NCBI GenBank assembly: GCA_040400085.1
Contig: JBBAQX010000018.1
Coordinates: 12,394-76,393 of the forward strand
Direction of reading: 5' to 3'
DNA from: HNR sp040400085
GTDB taxonomy: Bacteria; Actinomycetota; Actinomycetes; Actinomycetales; Microbacteriaceae
Length of the DNA stretch: 64,000 nt
In this document: positions 8,437 to 15,194 of the stretch, in pieces
Layout of the letters: each line of letters begins with the position of its first letter
Position numbering within the stretch: the stretch's first letter is position 1
Position numbers and translations under genes: made by a program
Notes under the pieces: model-generated
The model's database searches: none
What the model saw: the letters and a program-made list of their open reading frames with translations, nothing else
Told to the model about the DNA's origin: nothing

Positions 8437-9162
8437 CTAGTTCTCCGTGACGGTGAGAGAGGTGAACAAGGTTTTGAGTTTTTTGTAGTTGTCGGTTTCC
8501 ATGAAGGCGCGGGCCTCGTCGAGGTTTGCGAAGGTCGGGACGAGGGGTGTGCTTGCGCCTTCCACGCCTCCTTTTATCTGGTCAGCAAAGCTCACATAAT
8601 AGTGAGGATCTGATTTTGGCGAAGCGTAGACGTTCCAGAGCTGGCATGCTTCTGTCGGATTGATGAAGTTGATGATTCCCATGGATGCAGATACTCCGCT
8701 GGGGTATTCAATTGCGCTGAACTGGAAACGAGGTGTTGTAGCTTCGGAAGATGCTGTGACTGTATCGTGGGGGAGGTTCATCTCGGCAGTGTCGAGAGCC
8801 GTGAACGGATATGGTGTTCCGCAGGGGCTTCCAAATCCGAGCCCCCCGCTGCTGAGGTTCGCGGCTGTTTGGCCCTTCGCGTCGTTAACCCTGATGTCGA
8901 CAGCCTTTTGATCTTCAAACGCCGGTTCGGGATATGAAGCTTCGACAGTCCAGTCGGCGGGGTACTTGAAGTTGAAATAACCGTCCTCGGTGCTGAAGGA
9001 ATTCCAGGCAGTTTCGGTGGGGGATGGTGTGGTTGAGGGGGTTTTAGAAGGTTGAGGTGTTCCGGTCTTTGCGGGAACTGGCGATGCGGTTGTGTCGTTT
9101 GCGCATCCTGTGAGCGCTAGCGCTGCGGCCGCAACCAGGGCGGGGACGATGAGTCTTTTCAT
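8437..9162 (-). CDS. Lipoprotein, paralogue 1 of a tandem pair
   Basis: 241 residues. A lipoprotein signal ends in ALTGC (Cys 20), followed by a Thr/Ser/Pro-rich linker to about residue 50. The body begins with FSTEDGYFNFKYPADWTVEA, a pattern seen in PsbP/Mog1-like secreted domains ('F.YP.DW.V'). The function is unknown. It lies 58 bp downstream of a paralogue of identical length. The last ~35 codons are nearly identical to the paralogue at the DNA level while the middle has diverged. Confidence 0.82.
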   Translation of the reverse strand: MKRLIVPALVAAAALALTGCANDTTASPVPAKTGTPQPSKTPSTTPSPTETAWNSFSTEDGYFNFKYPADWTVEASYPEPAFEDQKAVDIRVNDAKGQTAANLSSGGLGFGSPCGTPYPFTALDTAEMNLPHDTVTASSEATTPRFQFSAIEYPSGVSASMGIINFINPTEACQLWNVYASPKSDPHYYVSFADQIKGGVEGASTPLVPTFANLDEARAFMETDNYKKLKTLFTSLTVTEN

Positions 9163-9220
9163 AGTGTTCCTTAGCTAAAGCAATTTTCGAGGCTTAGGAG
9201 AGCGGTCTCGCGGGTGTGTT

Positions 9221-9946
9221 CTAGTTCTCGGTGACAGTGAGGGAGGTGAACATGGTTTTGAGTTTTTTGTAGTTGTCGGTCTCCATGAAGGCGCGGGCCT
9301 CGTCGAGGTTTGCGAAGGTGGGGACCAAGGCGCTGTGGTCGCCCTCGCTGCCAGATTGGAACTGGTCGCCAAAGCTTACAAGACCGTACGGGTTTCCTTC
9401 GGGGAGCGCGAAGACGTTGTAAATCATGCAGGTCTCAGCTTGGTTGACGATGTTGAGAATACCGATGGATGCTGTTACGCCGTTGGGATTTTCGATCGCG
9501 CTGAATTGGAAGCGAGGGGTGGTGAAGCCCGAGGTATCCGCGATTGGGTCATGGGGGAGGTCCAGGTCTTTTGTATCGAGGGCTGTAAACGGGTACAGGT
9601 TCTCGCAGGCCCCGCCGAGTCCAGTTGCTCCTGTGCTTAATGAGGCCACCGTTGCTCCGCTGGAATCTCGAACCGCGACCTCGATCCGTTTTTGGCGTTC
9701 AGGGGTGGGCTCGGGATAGGTCGCTTCGGTTGTCCAGTCAGCTGGGTATTTGAAGCTGAATACTCCGTCTTCCGAGGTGAAGGTGTTCCAGACCGCTTCA
9801 GTCGCCGAAGGCGTGCTCGAGGGTGATGCAGAGACTTCTGTGGATGCTGTTTTCGCGGGAACCGGGGAAGCAGTTGTTTCGTTTGCGCATCCCGTCAACG
9901 CCAGTGCAGCGACCGCAATCAGGGCGGGGGTGAGGAATTTTTTCAT
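9221..9946 (-). CDS. Lipoprotein, paralogue 2 of a tandem pair
   Basis: 241 residues, the upstream copy of the pair. The signal is MKKFLTPALIAVAALALTGC with the same CAN(D/E)TTASPVPAKT start after the lipidated Cys. The body has FTSEDGVFSFKYPADWTTEA. Conserved Cys residues in the middle (ACENLYPFTALD, AETCMIYNVF) are shared with the other copy and may form a disulfide. It is anchored on the outside of the membrane. No known enzymatic motif is seen. Confidence 0.82.
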   Translation of the reverse strand: MKKFLTPALIAVAALALTGCANETTASPVPAKTASTEVSASPSSTPSATEAVWNTFTSEDGVFSFKYPADWTTEATYPEPTPERQKRIEVAVRDSSGATVASLSTGATGLGGACENLYPFTALDTKDLDLPHDPIADTSGFTTPRFQFSAIENPNGVTASIGILNIVNQAETCMIYNVFALPEGNPYGLVSFGDQFQSGSEGDHSALVPTFANLDEARAFMETDNYKKLKTMFTSLTVTEN

Positions 9947-10074
9947 GGGGATCCTATGTATTGACGGGACGGGTTGGAAGAGCTGTGACCAGTGCTATGG
10001 GTGCGACAAATCCACCTCATAGCTAGATCATAGCGAGGAGGTGAAATTGTTGCAGGAATATAGAAGCTTCGCGC

Positions 10075-10710
10075 CTAAAGAAGCTCGTCGTCTTCGTCGT
10101 CGTCTTCGTGAGCGGCAAAAATTTCGAGAGCTTCTTCGTCTAAATCATCTTTAGGTAGCCCTGCTTCTTCACGGATGACGTGGCGCCCGAGGATGAGAAG
10201 CTCTCGGTCTTCGAGAAGTATTGCCATCTCGTTGAGGTTAAGATCGGTGCTCTGCTCTATGAGGGAATCCATCATTCTTATTCCACGGTTGAACCAGGCA
10301 ACGGCTTGCTTGGTGTCGTCTACGTCTGAATAGGTGTCTCCGATGAATGAATATACGAGGGGGTCCTGTGGCTTCTCGTCGCGGATGAGATCGGCAAGTT
10401 GTTCGCCTTCGATTTCTTGGCCGGTGCGGAGAAGGGCATCGAGAAGATAGACGCGCTTGTCTGGGGCAACGTCGCCTTCGGCGTGCTGCGCGTCACGGGC
10501 AGCTTCGTAGGCCTTGATCGGTTCTAGCGCGTCGTAGAAGCACTCTGAGGCGGCAATGTAAAGCGCTGCGGGGGAGGTGTCCTCGTCGTACTCCGTATTC
10601 GGGTCTCTCACTATCGCGAGAAATTCTTCTGCGGTTGCTCTCGCCGCTTCAGGAGTCTCTGCTGCGTAGCTTGTCTCATCGATGTAGTCCCATGTAACTT
10701 TTTTAGCCAT
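10075..10710 (-). CDS. TPR-like hypothetical protein with acidic tail
   Basis: 211 residues, soluble and strongly acidic. The repeat-like helices AALYIAASECFYDALEPIKAYEAARDAQ and PLVYSFIGDTYSDVDDTKQAVAWFNRGIRM are TPR-like, which suggests a protein-binding role. The last ten or so residues are nearly all Asp/Glu (EDDDEDDELL). It is separated by about 70 bp from the ImmA-like gene. No enzyme motif is seen. Confidence 0.65.
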   Translation of the reverse strand: MAKKVTWDYIDETSYAAETPEAARATAEEFLAIVRDPNTEYDEDTSPAALYIAASECFYDALEPIKAYEAARDAQHAEGDVAPDKRVYLLDALLRTGQEIEGEQLADLIRDEKPQDPLVYSFIGDTYSDVDDTKQAVAWFNRGIRMMDSLIEQSTDLNLNEMAILLEDRELLILGRHVIREEAGLPKDDLDEEALEIFAAHEDDDEDDELL

Positions 10711-10777
10711 GACGCAAGGTTACTCCTTATACTGTGTGATGTTCAGCGGGTTGTGAGAATCGGATAGAGCGGATCTT

Positions 10778-11176
10778 TTACGAGACTGCTGAGAGCAGTT
10801 CTTCTTGGGACCTTATATAGGCCATGAGGATGTCGGCGGTAACGCCGAGTTCGAGGCACCATTGCCCTGAATCATTGCTGAGCTGAGTGACCCTGGTGAA
10901 CTCGTCGGCAGTGATGAGCCGTTCTGAGGCAATCCGATCGCAGCGATGTTCGCGTTTCCAATGAGCTGGGCCAATGGGCATTGGGCGATCATGAAACTCG
11001 GCATGAACTATTTCGTGAGCTAGCGTGCAGCGTTCTTGTCTGCTATTCAGGCCCTCTCTCAGAACTATGCGACGTGTTTCCTCAAAGTATTCTCCGTCGT
11101 TTCCGGGCGAGACCGGTCCGTAGATAACTTCCAGACCCAGTTCGGTTGCGTGATTATAAGGATTGTAGATCTTCAT
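10778..11176 (-). CDS. ImmA/IrrE family metallo-endopeptidase
   Basis: 132 residues with the zinc protease motif HEIVH at residues 54-58 and a downstream HRCDRIASERLI segment that supplies the third ligand helix. ImmA-type proteases cleave a partner XRE repressor to switch on mobile elements (shown for ICEBs1). Here the partner is the overlapping upstream XRE gene (4-bp overlap). The pair sits at the left edge of the phage-derived island, so its inferred job is to control that island. Confidence 0.88.
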   Translation of the reverse strand: MKIYNPYNHATELGLEVIYGPVSPGNDGEYFEETRRIVLREGLNSRQERCTLAHEIVHAEFHDRPMPIGPAHWKREHRCDRIASERLITADEFTRVTQLSNDSGQWCLELGVTADILMAYIRSQEELLSAVS

Positions 11177-11610
11177 GTGTAGTCCTCCTCGTTAACGTCA
11201 ATTGTCGGAGTTTCCTTCGCAACCGCGGGTAGTTCTTGGTCTTGAAGGGTTGCGTTTTTGTTGCCGGGAAACTCTATTACTGGATTATTCACGATGGTAC
11301 TGACATTCGTGTTTTCTGATTGGTGAGAGAGAGTCTTGTTCGAAATTGCCACGAAGCGGGCTGCGTCCATTGCTGTTGCAAGAACTCGCGCTGGACTCAC
11401 ATCGAGTGCGGAGCAGATGGACCCCAGGTCTTCGACATCTACTACGCGCTGGCCTTTGAGCGTCTTATGGAGCGTTGATAAGGGTAATCCTGATTTGAGC
11501 GCGAATTGGTGCACGTTGAGTCCTTTGCGCGCCAGCTCTGCCCGGAGCTCACCCGAAACAGCGAGGCTGAGTGGGCCAATAAATCTTGAGTTGGTTCCTT
11601 TTTTCTCCAT
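11173..11610 (-). CDS. XRE-family repressor, partner of ImmA-like protease
   Basis: 145 residues. An N-terminal helix-turn-helix domain (ELRAELARKGLNVHQFALKS, then GLPLSTLHKTLKGQRVVDVE) is followed by a ~60-residue polar tail that would be the protease-sensitive part. The ATG at 11610 lies only about 8 nt after a TATTAT box, so the transcript is probably leaderless. It is divergent from another HTH gene across about 78 bp. It is likely the lysogeny-type repressor of the tail-module island. Confidence 0.85.
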   Translation of the reverse strand: MEKKGTNSRFIGPLSLAVSGELRAELARKGLNVHQFALKSGLPLSTLHKTLKGQRVVDVEDLGSICSALDVSPARVLATAMDAARFVAISNKTLSHQSENTNVSTIVNNPVIEFPGNKNATLQDQELPAVAKETPTIDVNEEDYT

Positions 11611-11693
11611 GTAGAAAATAATAGTCAGTATTGAGAAAAATGCAAGAGTGGGTTGCTATTGGTCTTTCTTGAATATAATCTCATCTACATGGA
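11606..11693. promoter_or_regulatory. Divergent leaderless promoters with inverted repeat at both starts
   Basis: On the plus strand TATAAT (11674-11679) lies 9 bp before the ATG at 11689, with a -35-like TTGCTA at 11653. On the minus strand TATTAT lies 8 bp before the ATG at 11610, with TTGCAT 16 bp further up. The 10-bp sequence tctacatgga covers both start codons in inverted orientation (11606-11615 and 11684-11693), so a dimeric repressor could see the same site at both genes. Confidence 0.65.
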
Positions 11694-11967
11694 AATAAAT
11701 AACTACACCTGGAGAGTGCAAATCGTTGCTGGTGAAGTCCGGGCCGCGATGGCTCGGAGTGGGGTGAGCGCAACGATAGTTGCTGAGGGGGCCCGCATAC
11801 CGGCATCCACTCTTTATCGAAGGCTCAATGCGAGTTCTTCGTTCTCCGTGGAGGAATTGCTCCGAATCGCAGATTTCCTCCGAGTTGAACCTCGAATTTT
11901 TTTCCCAGTTGCCGCTCAGTGGCAAGACATGGAGCGCCGCAGAATGTCGCTCGCAACCACACGTTAG
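11689..11967 (+). CDS. Small helix-turn-helix protein (Cro/antirepressor-like)
   Basis: 92 residues. The HTH runs through AGEVRAAMARSGVSATIVAE, then GARIPASTLYRRLNASSSFS and VEELLRIADFLRVEPRIFF, which is close in layout to the XRE domain of the divergent repressor. Upstream in-frame starts exist, but the ATG at 11689 is placed right after a TATAAT box and fits a leaderless mRNA. The repressor/Cro-like divergent layout is typical of a phage genetic switch. Confidence 0.75.
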   Translation: MEINNYTWRVQIVAGEVRAAMARSGVSATIVAEGARIPASTLYRRLNASSSFSVEELLRIADFLRVEPRIFFPVAAQWQDMERRRMSLATTR

Positions 11968-11976
11968 GACAACGAA

Positions 11977-12141
11977 TTGATAAACAAAGGAATCTCGCTG
12001 CGTACGGGTAGCCCAATCGTGGCAAGCCATGTGCCCAAAGAAAAGACGCCGGTGCATCTGTGTGCGCGATGCAAAACTCCTTGGGGTAAATCAGCTCTCC
12101 CCTGCCCGAACGAGATTGACAAGAAGGTGTCGTGTGTTTGA
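11977..12141 (+). CDS. Small zinc-ribbon-like phage protein
   Basis: A 54-residue ORF with a TTG start preceded by AGGA at 7-bp spacing. It carries four spaced cysteines (LCARCKTPWGKSALPCPN, then VSC) that could bind zinc. It begins just after the upstream HTH stop, and its stop overlaps the GTG start of the next gene (GTGTTTGA). Position, ribosome site and overlap all say it is real although very short. Function unknown. Confidence 0.68.
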   Translation: MINKGISLRTGSPIVASHVPKEKTPVHLCARCKTPWGKSALPCPNEIDKKVSCV

Positions 12142-12790
12142 TCAGCTTCACAAAGTAGTAGATATGCTCACTCTCGGCGAGAGGGTGAGCGTGATTCGCG
12201 ATGATGGTTCGCTCGCAACCGCTGTACATGAGCCGTTATTACGTCGAATGGAAGGTTCGATCCGGGGGTCGGTTGGTAAGGGAACCTCAAGCGCTTTGGC
12301 TCATGAGAGATCGATGATTGACGGGGATGCGCTGTATCGCTTTCAGCTGATGTCGAATCAGATCCGTCAGTGGTGCGCATCCCTGGGAGTCGCACCCGCG
12401 AGAGATGCGGTCGAGGGCCTCCGATCGTGGGTGTTAGCCTATGAGCAAAGTTTCCCGGAGAAGAAATCGGTGGAGTTTCGGGTTAAGACTCTTCGCGCTT
12501 GGGTTTCTTCGATTCACACGAAGCTGGATCCCTCTCATAAGCAGGATCTACCGGATCCATGTCCGGAGTGCGGCGCAACCGAATGGTGGAACCCGGCAAC
12601 TCGGGAATGTCATTACCGCCCACTTGTGGTGCTCTATCGCGACCAACCTGGGTTGGTGGCCACTGCCACGGGTCATTGCCGGGCGTGTGACACGACCTGG
12701 ACAGCTCGGGCTCTCGCCCTGTTGATTGAGAGGGGATCCGAGGTTGAGAACAGGCGCCCGGAAATCTCTCAGGGGTTGGGTTGTAAGTAG
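12134..12790 (+). CDS. Phage-type hypothetical protein with C-terminal zinc ribbon (DUF7341-like)
   Basis: 218 residues from the GTG at 12134, chosen because GAAGG sits before it and the N terminus VFDQLHKVVDMLTLGE is sensible; an earlier ATG at 12029 would read through the small upstream gene. The N-terminal half is helical with RVSVIRDDGSL. The C-terminal half holds two Cys pairs, PCPECGATEWW and CRACDTTW, about 45 residues apart, a zinc ribbon. From memory it resembles DUF7341-type proteins of actinobacteriophages, which sit upstream of head genes; this family name is tentative. Here a non-coding block follows instead of terminase and capsid genes. Confidence 0.65.
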   Translation: MFDQLHKVVDMLTLGERVSVIRDDGSLATAVHEPLLRRMEGSIRGSVGKGTSSALAHERSMIDGDALYRFQLMSNQIRQWCASLGVAPARDAVEGLRSWVLAYEQSFPEKKSVEFRVKTLRAWVSSIHTKLDPSHKQDLPDPCPECGATEWWNPATRECHYRPLVVLYRDQPGLVATATGHCRACDTTWTARALALLIERGSEVENRRPEISQGLGCK

Positions 12791-12824
12791 AGTACAACTC
12801 TTTTCGGTGGCATAACGGGTTCTG

Positions 12825-12854
12825 TGGGTCCTCGCGTAACTGCGCGAGGACCCA
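12825..12854 (+). terminator. Terminator hairpin
   Basis: A perfect 12-bp stem (tgggtcctcgcg and complement) with a 6-nt loop follows the zinc-ribbon gene by 35 bp, with a T-rich downstream side (TTTGCATTT). Confidence 0.8.
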
Positions 12855-12951
12855 TTTGCATTTAATCAAGGATCGGTCAGAAGAGCCGAAAGGTGTCAGT
12901 ATGACAAGATCTGATCGGTTTTGGGAATCGGATTGAATCGACTGGGTTTGC

Positions 12952-13008
12952 CGGGTAGTGTTCATAACGAGCTCCTACCGGTGTATCTATGCCCGGTAAG
13001 GAGCTTTT
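12952..13008 (+). repeat. 57-bp direct repeat copy 1 with terminator-like hairpin
   Basis: Copy 1 of a 57-bp element; 51 of 57 bases match copy 2, 162 bp further on. It contains a hairpin (agctcctaccgg pairing with ccggtaaggagct, one bulge) followed by TTTT. This is the non-coding region between the zinc-ribbon gene and the tail genes. Confidence 0.8.
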
Positions 13009-13012
13009 GTTG

Positions 13013-13098
13013 TTCAAGCTCAAACTGCTAGATTGAGTATTTTTCTCACGGTTGATGATTTCTGTTTGATTTTGAGAAAAATACCTGATCAGCTTGAA
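13013..13098 (+). repeat. Nested inverted repeats between the two 57-bp elements
   Basis: A perfect 12-bp inverted repeat (gtatttttctca at 13037-13048 and tgagaaaaatac at 13073-13084) is nested within an 8-bp one (ttcaagct at 13013-13020 and agcttgaa at 13091-13098). As RNA this would fold into one long stem; as DNA it could be an operator. No ORF is present. Confidence 0.75.
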
Positions 13099-13113
13099 TT
13101 AGTTGATGATAAT

Positions 13114-13170
13114 CGGGTAATGTTTATAACGAGCTCCTACCGGTGTATCTACACCAGGTCAGGAGCTTTT
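13114..13170 (+). repeat. 57-bp direct repeat copy 2 with terminator-like hairpin
   Basis: Copy 2 of the element. A candidate promoter (TTGATG, 16 bp, TATAAC) ends within its 5' part, and the agctcct...aggagct hairpin with TTTT follows. The stem bases differ from copy 1 but pairing is largely kept. Confidence 0.78.
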
Positions 13171-13244
13171 GACGTTAACCGGCGATGTGCATTGTCATGA
13201 GGTCGGCCGCTTTCGTCGGCTCTCATCACATTCAGCCTTAACCT

Positions 13245-13269
13245 AAACGCCCCGATACTCGGGGCGTTT
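13245..13269 (+). terminator. Terminator-like hairpin before the tail genes
   Basis: A 10-bp perfect stem (aaacgccccg and complement) with a 5-nt loop and CTTTTA after it, 39 bp before the first tail gene. Its place upstream of the structural genes suggests attenuation or antitermination rather than simple gene end. Confidence 0.7.
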
Positions 13270-13307
13270 CTTTTACCCCGTGGCATTGCCGCGATGAAAG
13301 GGCGGTC

Positions 13308-13706
13308 ATGACCCAAATAATCATTTTTCCTGATTCCGAGGCGAAGATCATTGAGTATCTCCGAACTCAGCTAGAGGCGCGCGGCGAAAATCTGCCCGTT
13401 GGCCGTTGGCATACCCGTTCGGAGCCTGCCGAACGATTGCGGGTATCCCGCATCGGCGGCAATGCGCGGAACCTTGTTACTGACTCCGCCCTCATCCAGA
13501 TCGAGATCTGGGCGTCGGACTTGGCCCGTGGCTCACAGTTGGCGGCGTTAACTCGGGCCTTACTGCTGGCTTCGCCAAGGACTTCGGACGAAGTCATTCG
13601 CGCGGAAGACGTTACCGGCCCGGCACTCATCACTCCGGAAGGTACTGATGATCCTCGTCACCTTTTTGAGGTCCAGCTCGACTTCCGCGGCACGGCAAGC
13701 GACTAA
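13308..13706 (+). CDS. Phage tail terminator / tail completion protein
   Basis: 132 residues. The layout (IIFPDSEAKIIEYLRTQL at the start, RLRVSRIGGNARNLVTDSAL, then IQIEIWASDLARGSQLAALTRAL and a final LFEVQLDFRG strand) matches small siphovirus tail terminator proteins of the lambda U / HK97 gp10 type. These cap the tail tube at the head-proximal end and stop its growth. It is the first gene of the tail operon and is followed by the tube protein as in siphoviruses. GAAAGGG lies upstream of the ATG. Confidence 0.8.
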   Translation: MTQIIIFPDSEAKIIEYLRTQLEARGENLPVGRWHTRSEPAERLRVSRIGGNARNLVTDSALIQIEIWASDLARGSQLAALTRALLLASPRTSDEVIRAEDVTGPALITPEGTDDPRHLFEVQLDFRGTASD

Positions 13707-13799
13707 CAACATCCCACCGATGATCATCAACTAATCACACATTCTTATCCTCCAGTTCACCCATTCAAGGTCAGCGCAACAACCGAAAAGGAAACAAAA

Positions 13800-14378
13800 A
13801 TGGGCAATTCAGCCTCCAACGTAATTTCAGGAACCCCTCTCGCCTCCGGCGGCATTCTCGTGGCTCCGGCAGGGACCAAGGTTCCCGCCGGTATCAGTGA
13901 TGCACCCGCCGCAGCATTTGTTGTTGCCGGCTACATCGGTGAAGAGGGCATCGTGGAGGGCGGCGAGCGTTCCACCGAGAAGATCAAGGCTTGGGGCGGT
14001 GACACGGTGAAGGTCGTGCAGACCGAGCACTCGCTCACTTACGCTTTTACCTTCATCGAGACGATGAACACATCGGTTCTGCAGTCGGTATACGGACCCT
14101 CGAACGTGTCCAAGAAGGCGGCGACAGCTTCCACCGGAACAATCCATGAGGTTGCAATCACCGGAGACGCCCTGCCTCGTCAGGCATACGTCTTCGAGGT
14201 GAAGGATGGCAACTCGCGCATCCGCATCGTTGTCCCCGAGGGCCAGATCACGCAGGTCGGCGAGGTTACTTACTCAGACAGCACGCTCGTCGGTTATGCA
14301 GTGACCGTTGAGTGCTTCCCCGATGCCCAGGGCGTCAAGGCGCGCAAGTACCTGGACAACGGTATCAAGGTGGCCTAA
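13800..14378 (+). CDS. Major tail tube protein
   Basis: 192 residues. The N terminus is Gly/Ala-rich (ISGTPLASGGILVAPAGTKV), followed by GYIGEEGIVEGGERSTEKIKAWGGD, a common signature of actinophage major tail proteins, then beta-rich sequence and VGYAVTVECFPD near the end. It would polymerise as hexameric rings into the tail tube. The ribosome site AAAAGGAA is strong. Two hairpins follow the gene, which fits high-level expression relative to downstream genes. Confidence 0.85.
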   Translation: MGNSASNVISGTPLASGGILVAPAGTKVPAGISDAPAAAFVVAGYIGEEGIVEGGERSTEKIKAWGGDTVKVVQTEHSLTYAFTFIETMNTSVLQSVYGPSNVSKKAATASTGTIHEVAITGDALPRQAYVFEVKDGNSRIRIVVPEGQITQVGEVTYSDSTLVGYAVTVECFPDAQGVKARKYLDNGIKVA

Positions 14379-14387
14379 GGGTCTCGT

Positions 14388-14423
14388 GGGTTGAGCATCC
14401 GTCAATTGAGGGATGCTCAACCC
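14388..14423 (+). other. Hairpin after the tube gene
   Basis: A 13-bp perfect stem (gggttgagcatcc and complement) with a 10-nt loop just downstream of the tube gene. It has no U tract, so it is more likely an mRNA stabiliser or partial terminator. Confidence 0.6.
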
Positions 14424-14432
14424 CCACATTCT

Positions 14433-14475
14433 CCGGGGCGTGAGGTCCTCCTGCGCTGGCCACCTCATGCCCCGG
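14433..14475 (+). other. Second hairpin after the tube gene
   Basis: A 14-bp stem (14433-14446 with 14462-14475, one G-T pair) in the leader of the chaperone gene. Confidence 0.55.
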
Positions 14476-14523
14476 TACTACACACATCTTCAGAGTCAGC
14501 GCGCTTTATGAAAGGCCAGTGCA

Positions 14524-14829
14524 ATGGTTTACACAGTTCCCGAATCTAAGAAGTCCCTCAAGCAGAACCGCTTTGAGTTCAGCATCGACGGTGCCCGTTT
14601 TGAGCTACCGAAGTTCAAATTCTTGCCGATCGAGAAGATCGAAGCTCTTGACGCTTCGGAAACGAGCGGACAATTCTCTACGATGCTTGCGCTCTTCGGG
14701 CAGCCCGATACCGCGATTGGTAAGGCGCTGCGCACCCTCGATATCGAGCAGTTTACCGATCTATTTTCCGCGTGGCAGAAGGATTCCGGGGTGACCGTGG
14801 GGGAATCCGAGGCCTCCGCGAACTCCTAA
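14524..14829 (+). CDS. Tail assembly chaperone, short product (lambda G-like)
   Basis: 101 residues (KKSLKQNRFEFSIDGARFEL, then LPIEKIEALD and a helical end). It is placed between the tube and tape measure genes, as in nearly all siphoviruses. Chaperones of this kind coat the tape measure during assembly and are not in the final tail. The 3' end overlaps a second frame that continues in the -1 direction, see the next entry. Confidence 0.82.
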   Translation: MVYTVPESKKSLKQNRFEFSIDGARFELPKFKFLPIEKIEALDASETSGQFSTMLALFGQPDTAIGKALRTLDIEQFTDLFSAWQKDSGVTVGESEASANS

Positions 14830-15185
14830 ACGAGTACCCGGAGGCCATCGAGTATGACCTGATCACACTCGGCCTGCGGCTCAGCGATCTCGGCTCGGAG
14901 CGGCTGTCGTGGCGCGACCTACTCGTCATCGTGACGCGTATGCCACCACACCGCTCCGCGCTGGCGAACGAGCGCACGCCCGAAGACGCGAGTTGGACCC
15001 TCAGCAACCACCTTCTTGCGGAGGCAATCGACTCGTTACGCCTGCAGCTGTGGGCAAAAACAAAGGATGCACAGCGAAATCGCAACCGTCCGAAACCTAT
15101 ACCAAGACCGGGGCGCAGACCGGAAAAAATCGGCAAGAAACCCTTGCCACTCGACTCAATGCGTGACTGGCTTGGCTGGTCGTAG
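14772..15185 (+). CDS. Tail assembly chaperone extension (lambda T-like), made by -1 frameshift
   Basis: The frame reads RGLRELLNEYPEAIEYDLIT, then SERLSWRDLLVIVTRMP and a basic Pro-rich tail ending DSMRDWLGWS. The pattern 'L..YPEA...DL...G..L.DL...RLSWRDL' is the classic second half of actinophage tail chaperones. A GTG at 14772 could start it alone, but it is more likely read as a fusion with the upstream product after a -1 slip at GGGGGAA (14799-14805), entering this frame at GGA 14802. Total fusion length would be about 220 residues. Confidence 0.78.
   Translation: MAEGFRGDRGGIRGLRELLNEYPEAIEYDLITLGLRLSDLGSERLSWRDLLVIVTRMPPHRSALANERTPEDASWTLSNHLLAEAIDSLRLQLWAKTKDAQRNRNRPKPIPRPGRRPEKIGKKPLPLDSMRDWLGWS
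14799..14805 (+). promoter_or_regulatory. Candidate -1 ribosomal frameshift site
   Basis: The heptamer G GGG GAA sits in the short-product frame; slipping back one base re-pairs GGG perfectly and moves into the extension frame, which has no stop until 15185. It is the only clear run of identical bases in the overlap between the two frames. Confidence 0.6.
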
Positions 15186-15194
15186 GAGGGACTC

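Noticed and set aside
12029..12133. Longer N terminus for the zinc-ribbon protein from the ATG at 12029
   Set aside because: It reads through a better-supported small ORF in another frame, gives an Arg/Cys-rich unlikely sequence and ignores the ribosome site before the GTG at 12134.
12952..13170. CRISPR or insertion-sequence ends
   Set aside because: Only two 57-bp copies with hairpins and T runs, no transposase between them and no target-site duplication; a regulatory RNA or terminator element fits better.
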